From Micavibrio sp. (lineage in GTDB: Bacteria; Pseudomonadota; Alphaproteobacteria; Micavibrionales; Micavibrionaceae): DNA of 64,000 nucleotides. Below the pieces are notes generated by a model that saw nothing but the letters and a program-made list of their open reading frames with translations, made no database searches and had not been told where the DNA came from. Positions 9,878-18,442 of this stretch are shown here, in pieces (position 1 is the stretch's first letter; each line of letters opens with the position of its first letter). The translations under genes and the position numbers were made by a program. Where the stretch lies: contig JALSJP010000002.1 of NCBI GenBank assembly GCA_026989265.1, forward strand, positions 1-64,000. The letters run 5' to 3'.

Positions 9878-10417
9878 ATGAAACTTAATGAATTAAAACC
9901 ACAAGATGGATCTACTAAAAACCGCATGCGCGTTGGTCGCGGTATCGGAAGCGGTAAAGGCAAGACTTGTGGATCTGGTCAAAAAGGTCAAAAATCACGT
10001 TCAGGCGTAGCTATTAAAGGTTTTGAAGGCGGTCAAATGCCTTTGTACCAACGCTTACCTAAGGTTGGCTTCCGTAATACTCAATTTACAACAAACCTGT
10101 CCGAGCTTACCTTTGTGCAGTTGCAATATGCTATTGATACTAAAAAGATCGACCCTAAAAAAGTAATTGATGAAGATGTTTTGCTCGCTGCTGGCATGGT
10201 TCGCCGCAAGTTAGACGGCGTAAAAGTTCTTGCAACTGGTGAGCTTACATCTAAAGTTAATCTGAAAGTTACAAAGATTTCAAAAGGTGCATTAGAAGCC
10301 GTTGAAAAAGTGGGCGGCAAGGTTGAGCTTATAGTGCGCGAAGTTGCCCCTGTTAAAAAGCGCGGTGAAAAAGCTGCCGCTGCAAAAGCTGCCGCTGCAA
10401 AAGCTGCTAAAAAATAA
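9878..10417 (+). CDS. rplO: 50S ribosomal protein L15
   Basis: 179 residues, longer than the usual 145-160 because of a C-terminal Ala/Lys tail ([14 protein letters not shown]). The glycine-rich [20 protein letters not shown] and [15 protein letters not shown] are diagnostic. L15 is a late-assembly 50S protein. In most bacteria secY follows directly; here transcription ends 28 nt later and secY is elsewhere on the other strand. Confidence 0.97.
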   Translation: MKLNELKPQDGSTKNRMRVGRGIGSGKGKTCGSGQKGQKSRSGVAIKGFEGGQMPLYQRLPKVGFRNTQFTTNLSELTFVQLQYAIDTKKIDPKKVIDEDVLLAAGMVRRKLDGVKVLATGELTSKVNLKVTKISKGALEAVEKVGGKVELIVREVAPVKKRGEKAAAAKAAAAKAAKK

Positions 10418-10444
10418 TTTTGCTGCATATTTAATATTATTTAT

Positions 10445-10480
10445 AAAGCCTTCGCATATTCGGAGGCTTTGTTCATTTTG
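10445..10480 (+). terminator. Rho-independent terminator of the S10-spc operon
   Basis: A 10-bp stem (10445-10454 with 10461-10470, one G-U) starts AAAGCCT and closes AGGCTTT with a CATATT loop, followed by a T-rich run. It lies 28 nt after the rplO stop and ends the ribosomal transcript before secY, which is displaced. Confidence 0.85.
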
Positions 10481-10506
10481 ACATATATTGTTTTAATGTT
10501 TACTAT
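10478..10506 (+). promoter_or_regulatory. Strong sigma-70-type promoter
   Basis: TTGACA (10478-10483), a 17-nt spacer and TACTAT (10501-10506) sit immediately after the rplO terminator and 33 nt before the 10539 gene. The -35 is a perfect consensus and the -10 has one mismatch. It gives the junction gene its own transcription. Confidence 0.75.
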
Positions 10507-10538
10507 TTATATGTTGTTTAATTTACAGGTAAAAACAT

Positions 10539-11252
10539 ATGCTCCGCTATCGCTTCTTGCCTTTTTTTCTTTTATCTATATTTATTACGATTTTGTTTGT
10601 GAGTAATGCTTATGCTGCGCAAGATCGCTGCCCAAGGCATGTTGTTAAGACAGAGCTTAAATCAAAGAAGGATAAAACTAGATTCTTGTCTGGCTCTCTT
10701 AGCGGTATTAACGATTATTTAAACAGCCATAACGTATTAGCATTCGTTCAAAACCCACTAAGTGTAAAGACTTATTATAATTTTAGCACCAAAGATATGG
10801 GTAATGGTCGTTACTGCATCGTGCTTGACAAGGTTGTTGCTCATTATAGGTCATCTCCTAAAATTGTCATGCCATCGAATATAGGAAGGCAAAGCTGTGA
10901 ATATAAGCTCATTAGAAAGCATGAGCAAAGACATTTGGATGTGCATTACAAATATTATAATAAAAGCGTTAAAAAATATAAGGTTTTCTTAGGTAGAATA
11001 GCTAGAAATGTGCCTATATTTGGCTCTGTTAAAACCGCTAAGGAGGCTGACTTAATCCGTCAAAGAATTATGAATCATTTTGATGAAAAATTCTATGAGA
11101 AAGTAGGGCGCTCAATAAATGAGATGCAAAGACTTCAAAAAAAGATTGATAGCGCTCAAGAATATACTTTTGTGAATAGAAAAATCAATCGCTGCGCCAA
11201 ATTAGAGGAAAGAAAGAAGCGCCCTAATAAAAAATCCTTCTATGGTCATTGA
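10539..11252 (+). CDS. Predicted secreted HExxHxxxH protein (DUF922-like putative zinc protease)
   Basis: 237 residues. A signal peptide (about 1-26, ending SNAYA before AQ) implies periplasmic export. At residues 128-136 HEQRHLDVH matches HExxHxxxH, a zinc-binding pattern; C31, C93, C120 and C219 could form disulfides. The overall layout recalls the DUF922 family of predicted secreted zinc proteases, but this is from memory and catalysis is not shown. The C-terminal part is a basic, probably helical region. It has its own promoter and lies at the junction where the ribosomal gene order is inverted. The start is the ATG after TTACAGGTAAAAACAT, a weak site. Confidence 0.7.
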   Translation: MLRYRFLPFFLLSIFITILFVSNAYAAQDRCPRHVVKTELKSKKDKTRFLSGSLSGINDYLNSHNVLAFVQNPLSVKTYYNFSTKDMGNGRYCIVLDKVVAHYRSSPKIVMPSNIGRQSCEYKLIRKHEQRHLDVHYKYYNKSVKKYKVFLGRIARNVPIFGSVKTAKEADLIRQRIMNHFDEKFYEKVGRSINEMQRLQKKIDSAQEYTFVNRKINRCAKLEERKKRPNKKSFYGH

Positions 11253-11273
11253 AATATTTTTTGAAGTTTACAA

Positions 11274-11316
11274 AAAATAACGGCTAGCAAATTAATGCTA
11301 ACCGCTTTGTTTTTTG
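11274..11316. terminator. Bidirectional terminator
   Basis: CGGCTAGCA (11281-11289) pairs with TGCTAACCG (11296-11304) with one mismatch, flanked by an A-run on the left and a T-run on the right. It can end both the + strand 10539 gene and the - strand rplQ transcript. Confidence 0.8.
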
Positions 11317-11332
11317 ATATTGCTAAGTTGAT

Positions 11333-11797
11333 TTAACCCGCAGCAACTTTTTGCTCTTCTTGAACATCTAAATCATCATCACTGAATTGCACAGGACCAG
11401 AATCCTTGCCCTTCGCAGATATATCACGATCCACTAGCTCAATAACAGCCATCGGCGCAGCGTCACCATAACGAAAGCCTGCTTTTAAAACGCGAACATA
11501 ACCGCCTGGGCGATCCATATAACGCTCTGCAAGTATGTCGAATATTTTCTTAACTTGGGTTTCATCACGCATTTTTGATATAGCCTGACGACGCTTTGCA
11601 ACATATCTATCAGGGTTAGCCGCAGCTTGCTTACCCATAGTTATTAATTTCTCAACATAAGGGCGCAGCTCTTTTGCTTTTGGCAAAGTTGTTACGATTT
11701 GCTCATGCTTAACCAGTGAAGCCGCCATATTAGCAAGCATAGCCTTACGGTGGCTGGAGGTTCTGTTTAGTTTACGATGTTTAATACGATGTCTCAT
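11333..11797 (-). CDS. rplQ: 50S ribosomal protein L17
   Basis: 154 residues. It starts [20 protein letters not shown], the invariant L17 N-terminus. The last 35 residues are an acidic extension ([15 protein letters not shown] end) beyond the core. It ends the alpha operon on the minus strand and is separated from rpoA by an unusual 263-nt spacer with RNA hairpins. An AAGGAAAATGAT site precedes the ATG. Confidence 0.97.
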   Translation of the reverse strand: MRHRIKHRKLNRTSSHRKAMLANMAASLVKHEQIVTTLPKAKELRPYVEKLITMGKQAAANPDRYVAKRRQAISKMRDETQVKKIFDILAERYMDRPGGYVRVLKAGFRYGDAAPMAVIELVDRDISAKGKDSGPVQFSDDDLDVQEEQKVAAG

Positions 11798-11928
11798 ATC
11801 ATTTTCCTTCTGGCTTACTAGCCTTATCAGCGGATTTCAATATTGAAAATCCATGTTACAAATCATCTCTCACTTGCTTATTAAAGCCGTTCTACAAATG
11901 ATGCGGACAAGCTTTGTCCATTTATGCC

Positions 11929-11977
11929 TAAGCCCAAAACACTCGGGCTTAAACTATTATTAGGGCAACAGTGTTTT
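11929..11977 (-). other. Competing RNA hairpins in rpoA-rplQ spacer
   Basis: Stem A pairs 11929-11935 with 11945-11951 (7 bp). Its loop, 11936-11943 (AAAACACT on the + strand), is perfectly complementary to 11970-11977 (AGTGTTTT). The transcript can therefore form either stem A or an 8-bp alternative, or a pseudoknot combining both. The rest of the 11798-12060 spacer has further hairpins: GGACAA/TTGTCC at 11905-11919 and CGTAT/ATACG at 12004-12018. No ORF is present. A role in rplQ expression is inferred. Confidence 0.5.
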
Positions 11978-12060
11978 AGTATGGCTATGAAGGTAAGGGG
12001 AAGCGTATAATTCATACGTAAGCCGAAACCTGACAACGTCAAACTGAAACAATGGAAGCT

Positions 12061-13077
12061 CTAAAATTGTTGGTCATCAAGCTTTTTAGCTAGCTCCTCA
12101 ATATTTTCAGGAGGCCATTCCTCAATCTGCATACCAAGATAGATGCCCATAATTTGAAGCACTTCTTTGATTTCATTCAAAGATTTACGCCCAAAGTTAG
12201 GTGTACGTAGCATATCGCTCTCGCTTTTTTGCACAAGGTCGCCAATATAAATGATATTGTCATTTTTCAGGCAATTCGCACTACGAACCGAAAGCTCAAG
12301 CTCATCAACCTTTCTAAGTAGATTTTTGTTGAATGGCAGCTCTTGCTCTTCTTCTTTTGCTTTTTCCTCTTCAGGCTCATCAAAATTAACGAACACATTA
12401 AGTTGATCTTGCATAATGCGCGCAGCAAATGCCACCGCATCTTCGGGAGTAATAACGCCGTTTGTCTCAACAGTTAGCGTAAGCTTGTCAAAGTCAGTGA
12501 TTTGCCCAACGCGCGTATCAGTTACTTCATATGTAACTTTACGAACTGGTGAGAACACAGAATCGATAGGAATCATGCCAACAGGGCAGTCTTCTGGGCG
12601 ATTTTGTGCAGCAGGGCGATAGCCTTTGCCAGTATCAACTGTCATCTCCATGTTAAGTTTTGCGCCTTTATCAAGGCTGCAAATAACAAGGTCAGGGTTC
12701 ATGATTTCAATATCCGCGCCCGCTTCGATTTGCGCAGCAGTTACATCACAAGGACCAACAGCAGATAAGCGCATTTTACGAGGACCTTCGGCATGCATGC
12801 GAACGCCAAGCGCCTTTAGATTAAGGATAATATCCGTAACATCTTCGCGAACACCCTCGACAGAAGAGAATTCATGCAAAACACCATCAATTTTAACAGC
12901 AGTAACAGCCGCGCCTTGCAATGATGAAAGCAAAATACGACGCAGCGCATTACCAAGTGTTAGACCAAATCCGCGCTCTAATGGATCCGCTATAACGCGA
13001 CCTACATTAATGCGACCTGTGTCATCTAGTTCTAGTTTTTGTGGTTTAATAAGCTCTTGCCAGTTTTTAAGTATCAA
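12061..13077 (-). CDS. rpoA: DNA-directed RNA polymerase subunit alpha
   Basis: 338 residues, normal. The N-terminal domain carries [20 protein letters not shown], used in dimerisation and beta/beta' assembly. The C-terminal domain (about 255-320) has [18 protein letters not shown], which binds UP elements and activators. The start is [16 protein letters not shown], preceded by AGGAGCTAATC. It lies between rpsK (52 nt) and rplQ in standard alpha-operon order. Confidence 0.98.
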   Translation of the reverse strand: MILKNWQELIKPQKLELDDTGRINVGRVIADPLERGFGLTLGNALRRILLSSLQGAAVTAVKIDGVLHEFSSVEGVREDVTDIILNLKALGVRMHAEGPRKMRLSAVGPCDVTAAQIEAGADIEIMNPDLVICSLDKGAKLNMEMTVDTGKGYRPAAQNRPEDCPVGMIPIDSVFSPVRKVTYEVTDTRVGQITDFDKLTLTVETNGVITPEDAVAFAARIMQDQLNVFVNFDEPEEEKAKEEEQELPFNKNLLRKVDELELSVRSANCLKNDNIIYIGDLVQKSESDMLRTPNFGRKSLNEIKEVLQIMGIYLGMQIEEWPPENIEELAKKLDDQQF

Positions 13078-13129
13078 GATTAGCTCCTATTTCTTTTAAA
13101 TTTATTTAATTATTACACTCTATTTAATC

Positions 13130-13519
13130 TTAAACGCGGCGCTTTTTAGGCGGGCGACATCCATTATGTGGAATTGGTGTAATATCCTTGATAGATTTGA
13201 TTGTAAATCCGATAGTCTGCAATGCACGCAAAGCCGACTCACGACCAGAACCTGGTCCTTTAACAAGGACATCAAGTTCTTTCATTCCGTGCTCTTGAGC
13301 CTTGCGACCTGCATCTTCCGCTGCCATTTGTGAAGCGTAGGGCGTTGATTTACGTGAGCCTTTAAAGCCCATCAAACCAGAAGAAGACCATGAAACCACA
13401 TTTCCTTGCACATCAGTAATAGTAACTAATGTATTATTAAATGTAGAGTTAACATGAACAATACCAGATGCGATATTCTTCTTTTCTTTTTTCTTTGTTT
13501 TTACTTTAGCTTTAGCCAT
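13130..13519 (-). CDS. rpsK: 30S ribosomal protein S11
   Basis: 129 residues. [18 protein letters not shown] and the C-terminal [15 protein letters not shown] are diagnostic, with a basic KKKEKKN extension at the N-terminus. S11 forms the platform near the 3' end of 16S rRNA. It begins 14 nt after the rpsM stop. Confidence 0.97.
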   Translation of the reverse strand: MAKAKVKTKKKEKKNIASGIVHVNSTFNNTLVTITDVQGNVVSWSSSGLMGFKGSRKSTPYASQMAAEDAGRKAQEHGMKELDVLVKGPGSGRESALRALQTIGFTIKSIKDITPIPHNGCRPPKKRRV

Positions 13520-13533
13520 TTTTCATGTCTCCC

Positions 13534-13905
13534 TTACTTTTTCTTGCCAGCAATAGGTCTAGCAGGACCTTTGCGTGTTCTTGCATTAACTCGTGTATTT
13601 TGACCACGAACAGGAAGGCCATTTCTGTGACGAAGACCGCGATAGCATTTCATATCCATCAAGCGTTTGATATTTATAGAGATTTCACGGCGTAAATCAC
13701 CTTCTATTTTATAGCTATCAGTATCAATTTCAGCGCGGATAGCATTCAATGTATCATCATCGATTTGCCCCATACGTGATTGCGTGTCTATTTTAAGCTT
13801 GGCGCAGATTTTAAATGCGGTAGTACGTCCAATGCCATAAACATATGTCAAAGCAATCGGTACGCGTTTATTATCGGGTACATTGACCCCAGCAATACGT
13901 GCCAT
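13534..13905 (-). CDS. rpsM: 30S ribosomal protein S13
   Basis: 123 residues from the ATG at 13905 ([20 protein letters not shown]). An upstream in-frame TTG (13920) would overlap the AAAGGAAAA ribosome-binding site and is rejected. The C-terminal [17 protein letters not shown] contacts tRNA, and S13 forms intersubunit bridges. It is the first gene of the alpha operon, behind its own promoter and a structured leader. Confidence 0.97.
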   Translation of the reverse strand: MARIAGVNVPDNKRVPIALTYVYGIGRTTAFKICAKLKIDTQSRMGQIDDDTLNAIRAEIDTDSYKIEGDLRREISINIKRLMDMKCYRGLRHRNGLPVRGQNTRVNARTRKGPARPIAGKKK

Positions 13906-13930
13906 TATTTTTCCTTTCAAATTTCAAAAC

Positions 13931-14063
13931 CAAACCGTTGATGCTCCACGCATTAAGTTTTCACATCGTCGGTTTGTAAACTATATCTTCATAAGCATTG
14001 TTTTCAGCTCTTAATTAAGAGCATAGACGCATCGTCACACCCACAAAGCCACACTATGAAGAT
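13931..14063 (-). other. Structured 5' leader of the alpha operon
   Basis: The roughly 150-nt leader between promoter and rpsM can form three long-range pairings: 13985-13993 with 14055-14063 (9 perfect bp, ATCTTCATA/TATGAAGAT); an inner 16-nt perfect palindrome GCTCTTAATTAAGAGC (14007-14022); and CAAACCG (13931-13937) with CGGTTTG (13970-13976), enclosing GATG (13940-13943) with CATC (13964-13967). In E. coli the alpha leader is a pseudoknot bound by S4. rpsD is not in this operon here, so a different regulator (such as S13 or S11) or distant S4 is possible. Confidence 0.6.
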
Positions 14064-14069
14064 GCGGGC

Positions 14070-14097
14070 ATTATATAAATTAATAGAGCCGCGTCAA
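14070..14097 (-). promoter_or_regulatory. Promoter of the rpsM operon
   Basis: Minus-strand TTGACG (14092-14097), a 16-nt spacer and a perfect TATAAT (14070-14075). It lies between adk and rpsM, giving the alpha operon independent transcription and a leader of about 155 nt. Confidence 0.8.
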
Positions 14098-14114
14098 CAA
14101 ATAAAAATAATATT

Positions 14115-14687
14115 TTAAAAATTAGCTAAAATAGCTTCGATTTGCGCTGTTACTTCGTTAACAGGCTCCATGCCGTTAATTTTGCGAAGTACGCCTCGGT
14201 CTTTATAATAAGGCAGGACGGGAGCTGTTTGTGCTTCATAAACTTCTAACCTATTTCTAAGTATTTCCTCATTATCATCGCTGCGCGTCTCACCAGATTC
14301 GGAGGCGCGGATTTTAATGCGGTCTATTAGAATGTCATTATCAACTTCTAAAACAAGGACATGCTCGATCTTGCGCGCCATATGCCCAAGCATTTCATCA
14401 AGAGCCTTAGCTTGCGGCACTGTTCTTGGAAAGCCATCAAGGATAAAGCCACGCTCACATTCTGGTTCACTAATGCAATTGCCGATTAGCTCTATAATTG
14501 TTTCATCAGAGACAAGCTCTCCAGCGTCCATAGTGGCTTTCAGTGTTTTGCCAAGCGCGCTTTCGCTTGCTACTTCTGCGCGAAGCATATCACCAGTTGA
14601 GAGCTGCTTTAGTTTGTATTTTTCTTGAATGCGCGCTGCTTGAGTGCCTTTGCCTGCTCCAGGTGGCCCAAATATAATGATATTCAT
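14115..14687 (-). CDS. adk: Adenylate kinase (short-LID type)
   Basis: 190 residues. The P-loop [10 protein letters not shown] is at residues 7-16, with [10 protein letters not shown] in the AMP-binding part and [10 protein letters not shown] around residue 86. The LID is the short form without the zinc domain. It converts ATP + AMP to 2 ADP in the cytoplasm. It begins 6 nt after the secY stop, preserving the secY-adk pair typical of spc operons. Confidence 0.97.
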   Translation of the reverse strand: MNIIIFGPPGAGKGTQAARIQEKYKLKQLSTGDMLRAEVASESALGKTLKATMDAGELVSDETIIELIGNCISEPECERGFILDGFPRTVPQAKALDEMLGHMARKIEHVLVLEVDNDILIDRIKIRASESGETRSDDNEEILRNRLEVYEAQTAPVLPYYKDRGVLRKINGMEPVNEVTAQIEAILANF

Positions 14688-14693
14688 TTCAGT

Positions 14694-16037
14694 TTATCTC
14701 CTGCTTGATCTGTTTCGCCCGCGCAATTTTGATTTCTTGATTAGCCCTTCATATTGATGCGCAATCATATGAGAGTGAACTTGCGCAACAGTATCCATTG
14801 TAACGCTAACTACAATCAAAAGGCTAGTACCACCAAAGTAGAACGGCATATTATATTTTGCAATCAGAAATTCAGGTAGCAAGCAGATGAAGACTAAATA
14901 TATTGCCCCAACAACGGTAATCCTTGTTAGCACGTAATCAAGATAATCTGCGGTATTCTTACCAGGCCTTATCCCTGGAATAAAGCCACCATATTTGCGT
15001 AACGTGTCTGCATTCTCTTCTGGGTTAAATACAATAGCAGTATAAAAGAAGCAGAAAAATGCAACTAACGCTCCATATAAAATCATATATATCGGTTGCC
15101 CATGTTGCAAAAACCTAGAAATTTCTGACCAAATGCCGCTTCCATCTGATAGTCCTGAAAATCCGACCACAGTCAATGGAAGCAATAATAATGACGAAGC
15201 AAAAATCGGAGGTATAACGCCAGCAGTATTGATTTTCAGCGGGATATGGTTAGTTTCCCCCGCGCTCATTTTATTACCCATTTGGCGTTTTGGATATTGC
15301 ACAATAACGCGGCGTTGCGCGCGCTCAACAAATACGATTAACGCAATAACACCAACAACCATAATAAATAGAGTAAATAGCTCAAACCCATTAAATGTGC
15401 CTTGACGGGTTAGCTCTAATGTAGAGGCGATAGCGCGCGGAAGCTCCGCCACGATACCAGCAAATATAATTAAGGATATACCATTACCAACGCCCCTGCT
15501 TGTAATTTGCTCACCAAGCCACATAAGGAAGACTGTACCGCCAACGATAGTAATAATTGTTGATATCTTAAAGAAAATACCAGGTGATATAACCGCGCCT
15601 GATGCCTCAAGCCCCACAGCCATGCCATATGCTTGAACCGTAGCAAGCAAAACAGTAAGATAGCGCGTATATTGGTTGATTTTCATCCGCCCAGTTTCGC
15701 CCTCTTTTTTCAGCTCACCCAAATGTTTAGACATCGCCGTGGCAAGCTGCATAACGATAGAGGCAGAAATATAAGGCATAATGTTAAGCGCAAATATGGT
15801 CATACGCGATAGCGCGCCACCAGAAAACATGTTGAGCATATCAAGTATGCCACCACCTTTTTTGGTGAAAACATCATTCCATGCCGTCGGATCAATACCA
15901 GGTATTGGTATATATGTTCCAAGGCGGTAAACCAATAACGCCAATATAACAAATAATATACGTTTTTTAAGCTCGGTTGCTTTTGTAAAACTTCCCCAGC
16001 TTGAGTTTTTTGCAAGTTGCTCAACGGCTGATGCCAT
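14694..16037 (-). CDS. secY: Preprotein translocase subunit SecY
   Basis: 447 residues from the ATG at 16037 (MASAVEQLAKNSSWGSF). An in-frame TTG two codons upstream is only 3 nt from AAGGA and is less likely. Ten membrane segments are expected; RLGTYIPIPGIDPTAW and the GKNTADYLDYVLTRIT loop are conserved. It forms the SecYEG channel. It lies 73 nt downstream of panC, not after rplO, so it must have acquired new transcription, either from panBC or from a weak promoter in that gap. Confidence 0.97.
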   Translation of the reverse strand: MASAVEQLAKNSSWGSFTKATELKKRILFVILALLVYRLGTYIPIPGIDPTAWNDVFTKKGGGILDMLNMFSGGALSRMTIFALNIMPYISASIVMQLATAMSKHLGELKKEGETGRMKINQYTRYLTVLLATVQAYGMAVGLEASGAVISPGIFFKISTIITIVGGTVFLMWLGEQITSRGVGNGISLIIFAGIVAELPRAIASTLELTRQGTFNGFELFTLFIMVVGVIALIVFVERAQRRVIVQYPKRQMGNKMSAGETNHIPLKINTAGVIPPIFASSLLLLPLTVVGFSGLSDGSGIWSEISRFLQHGQPIYMILYGALVAFFCFFYTAIVFNPEENADTLRKYGGFIPGIRPGKNTADYLDYVLTRITVVGAIYLVFICLLPEFLIAKYNMPFYFGGTSLLIVVSVTMDTVAQVHSHMIAHQYEGLIKKSKLRGRNRSSRR

Positions 16038-16109
16038 ATTCAAGAATCCTTATAAATGTAATTTAACACCAAATTCATAAAGAAAATTATGCGCATATAC
16101 AAGCGATAT

Positions 16110-16886
16110 TTATTTGATTGTGATATTATCTATTAAACGGGTTTTACCAAGCCATGCAGCAGCCAATATTCTGTTCCAGCGCATTTCTATATAATCAATT
16201 TTATCAAACCCTATTGATAACAGCTCATCTTTTGCAGCTTTTAAATTCCTTGTTTGACAAACTTGGCGCAATATTTTATTAAGGCTGCGCGCTATTTCTA
16301 TCTCGCTATCGGATAGATAAGCATTGCGAGAGGATAGGGCTAGCCCGTGATTATCTCTATATATCGGAGCGCCTATAATAGTTATGGGCATTTGCAGAAA
16401 TGCTGTCATTTCTTTTATAACTTGGAGCTGCTGAAAATCCTTTTCACCAAATATGGCTATGTCAGGCTTAACAGCATTAAACAGGCGGCTTACTACATTA
16501 ACTACGCCATCAAAATGAGTGGGGCGGAATGTAGCCTCCAATCCTTTCGCGGCATCGCCCATTTTTATGTTGCAGTCTTTGCCATCGGGATATAGATCAT
16601 CTTCGGTAGGCAGGAATAATATATCAACCCCCGCAAGTTTTAGCTTTGCGGCATCGCTTTCTTGCATGCGCGGATAGCTGCCGAAATCTTCATTGGGGGC
16701 AAATTGTGTGGGGTTTACAAAGATGCTCACCACTATGCAAGAGCTATGATCCCTCGCGCATTCTATCAAGGATAAATGCCCATCATGCAGCGCGCCCATT
16801 GTCGGGACAAAGCCAATTTTATCGCCCTTATTGCGCCTTAGAGATATTTCAGAGGATAGCTCATTTATGGTATGTATAATTTTCAT
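16110..16886 (-). CDS. panC: Pantothenate synthetase (pantoate-beta-alanine ligase)
   Basis: 258 residues, shorter than the roughly 280 of E. coli. The ATP-site VPTMGALHDGHLSLI (residues 27-41) carries the HxGH pair, FVNPTQFAPNEDF binds pantoate, and LSSRNAYL is the KMSKS-like loop. It condenses pantoate with beta-alanine in the cytoplasm, the last step to vitamin B5. It overlaps panB by 26 nt, so the pair forms a coupled operon. Confidence 0.97.
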   Translation of the reverse strand: MKIIHTINELSSEISLRRNKGDKIGFVPTMGALHDGHLSLIECARDHSSCIVVSIFVNPTQFAPNEDFGSYPRMQESDAAKLKLAGVDILFLPTEDDLYPDGKDCNIKMGDAAKGLEATFRPTHFDGVVNVVSRLFNAVKPDIAIFGEKDFQQLQVIKEMTAFLQMPITIIGAPIYRDNHGLALSSRNAYLSDSEIEIARSLNKILRQVCQTRNLKAAKDELLSIGFDKIDYIEMRWNRILAAAWLGKTRLIDNITIK

Positions 16887-17661
16887 CGGGAAATTTCCGC
16901 GTCCTTACTTCCTCTGCATAATTTTGCACTGCTTTATCAATTTCCGCAGCAATATTAATATATTTCTTGGCAAATTTAGGTGTATGACCGCTTAAAAGCC
17001 CGATCATGTCATCCGTTACTAAAATCTGCCCATCACAATATTTAGACGCGCCAATGCCAATAGTTGGAATATCAATTGCATTTGTGATTTTTTGAGAAGT
17101 GCTTTCAATTGTGCCTTCTATAACAACCGAGAACGCTCCCGCGCGCTCTACTGATTTTGCATCATTAATAAGTGTGTATATTTCTTGCGATGTGCGCCCT
17201 TTGATTTTATAGCCTCCGTCCTTTACTACTGATTGAGGTTGCAGCCCTATATGCGCCATAACGGGGATATTGCGCTTTGTTATATATTCTATGGTGGCTG
17301 CCATATCCTGACCCCCCTCAAGCTTTACCGCGTTGCACCCCGTCTCATCCATAATGCGTTTCGCATTTTTATAGGCAAGCTCTGGGATTTGCTCATATGT
17401 GCCATATGGCATGTCAACAACTATGCAGGCATTGGGCTTGGCTCTCATAACTGCTTTGCCATGGTTAATCATCATGTCAAGAGTAACGCCAAGAGTGCTT
17501 TCCATGCCATACATAACCATGCCAAGCGAATCACCAACCAGCAAAATATCGCAATGTTTATCCAGTATTTGCGCCATTGGCGTAGTGTAAGCGGTAAGAC
17601 ACACCAAAGGAGCCTTAGTGTTTTTTTGTGCCTTTATATCTGCTATGCTTATTTTTTTCAT
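16861..17661 (-). CDS. panB: 3-methyl-2-oxobutanoate hydroxymethyltransferase
   Basis: 266 residues. LVGDSLGMVMYG (about residue 41) and the catalytic GGYKIKGRTSQE loop are the family signature. It transfers a one-carbon unit from 5,10-methylene-THF to ketoisovalerate to make ketopantoate, the first committed step to coenzyme A. The ATG at 17661 has no clear Shine-Dalgarno sequence, a possible leaderless or weak start. Its 3' end overlaps panC. Confidence 0.97.
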   Translation of the reverse strand: MKKISIADIKAQKNTKAPLVCLTAYTTPMAQILDKHCDILLVGDSLGMVMYGMESTLGVTLDMMINHGKAVMRAKPNACIVVDMPYGTYEQIPELAYKNAKRIMDETGCNAVKLEGGQDMAATIEYITKRNIPVMAHIGLQPQSVVKDGGYKIKGRTSQEIYTLINDAKSVERAGAFSVVIEGTIESTSQKITNAIDIPTIGIGASKYCDGQILVTDDMIGLLSGHTPKFAKKYINIAAEIDKAVQNYAEEVRTRKFPDENYTYHK

Positions 17662-17716
17662 GTCTATAGTGATAATATATCTTGATTATTTAGGAAAGCC
17701 CCCCATCCCAAAAAAG

Positions 17717-17751
17717 AAAAAAGACGCTGGATTTTTCCATGCGCCTTTTTT
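17717..17751 (-). terminator. Rho-independent terminator (possibly bidirectional)
   Basis: AAAAAAG (17717-17723) then CGC pairs with GCG then CTTTTTT (ending 17751); one A-C mismatch interrupts the stem, and a T-rich loop lies between TGG and CCA. On the minus strand it lies about 100 nt downstream of the 88-residue gene and upstream of panB. A second palindrome AGAGGATTAATCCTCT (17794-17809) lies between. Confidence 0.7.
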
Positions 17752-17844
17752 ACCCCAATCTCAAAGGCTTTTTGCCTTCTTTTCTATAGTGCGAGAGGAT
17801 TAATCCTCTTCTTTTTATGGTATATGATGTTCAACTCATATTTT

Positions 17845-18111
17845 TTAAACTAATAATTCATCCATTGGTGGTTCGCCCATCGCCCCTTCAAGGAAGCGGA
17901 CTAATACACTTCGTGCGTTTCTTGCTGCTTGAGCGTGTTTTTGATATTCCTCAGAAAGATTTTGTTGCCCGCCGCCCATAAAGTCAGAGAATTTTTCTGA
18001 TGCGTTACCAAATGAAGATCTCATGCGTGAGCCAGCAGTTCTATTTTCCTCTTTGTGACCAAAGGTTTTTTTGCCAGTAGCCCCTGGTTGCATGCTTTCA
18101 AAATTTTGCAT
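17845..18111 (-). CDS. Hypothetical protein, 88 residues
   Basis: Hydrophilic, Gly/Ser/Asn-rich in the first half and helical (QKHAQAARNARSVLVRFLEG) in the second; no signal peptide, cysteine or recognised motif. A GGAAGGGAAG site stands about 9 nt before the ATG, which supports translation. It is flanked by a terminator and by a 331-nt noncoding gap toward the divergent glycyl-tRNA synthetase gene. No function assigned. Confidence 0.65.
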   Translation of the reverse strand: MQNFESMQPGATGKKTFGHKEENRTAGSRMRSSFGNASEKFSDFMGGGQQNLSEEYQKHAQAARNARSVLVRFLEGAMGEPPMDELLV

Positions 18112-18442
18112 TTAATTAACTTCCCTTCCTTATGTCTTAAATATACCTCTTCAGAATCATAAAGTCAAGAAAAATCATGTAAAACTGCAAAAACAACTAA
18201 ACGACTTTACTTTAGTTACGTAAGTAAAGATATTGTATTTCTTGAATATTTCTATTGTAATTGCTGTGCTTACTTTACCATATACATGATTGTTTCGCTT
18301 TTGGGTTTTGTAATATCGGTTTTGGTTAAGTAATAAATATTTTATATTTAGAGCAATAAAAATCAATCTAAAGCCTTGTTTTCTGTGGCATTTAGCTCCA
18401 TTATGCCACCCAAGAAAAATATTAAAAAGTGGATAATTTATT
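18112..18442. other. Noncoding divergent region with inverted repeat
   Basis: This 331-nt AT-rich gap lies between two divergently transcribed genes. CTTTACTT (18205-18212) and AAGTAAAG (18222-18229) form a perfect 8-bp inverted repeat with a 9-nt centre, and a related CTTACTTTAC occurs again at 18269-18278, so a dimeric repressor site is plausible. GTGGCAT (18385-18391) and ATGCCAC (18403-18409) form a hairpin about 35 nt before the synthetase start. I see no T-box or glycine-riboswitch core and no convincing ORF. Confidence 0.5.

Noticed and set aside
12626-13099. 157-residue + strand ORF inside rpoA
   Set aside because: It is antisense to the clearly coding rpoA with no ribosome-binding site or known motif.
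16037-16043. TTG start two codons upstream in secY
   Set aside because: It leaves only 3 nt to the AAGGA site; the ATG has normal spacing.
18112-18442. Glycine riboswitch or T-box before the glycyl-tRNA synthetase gene
   Set aside because: None of the conserved core sequences of either element could be found.
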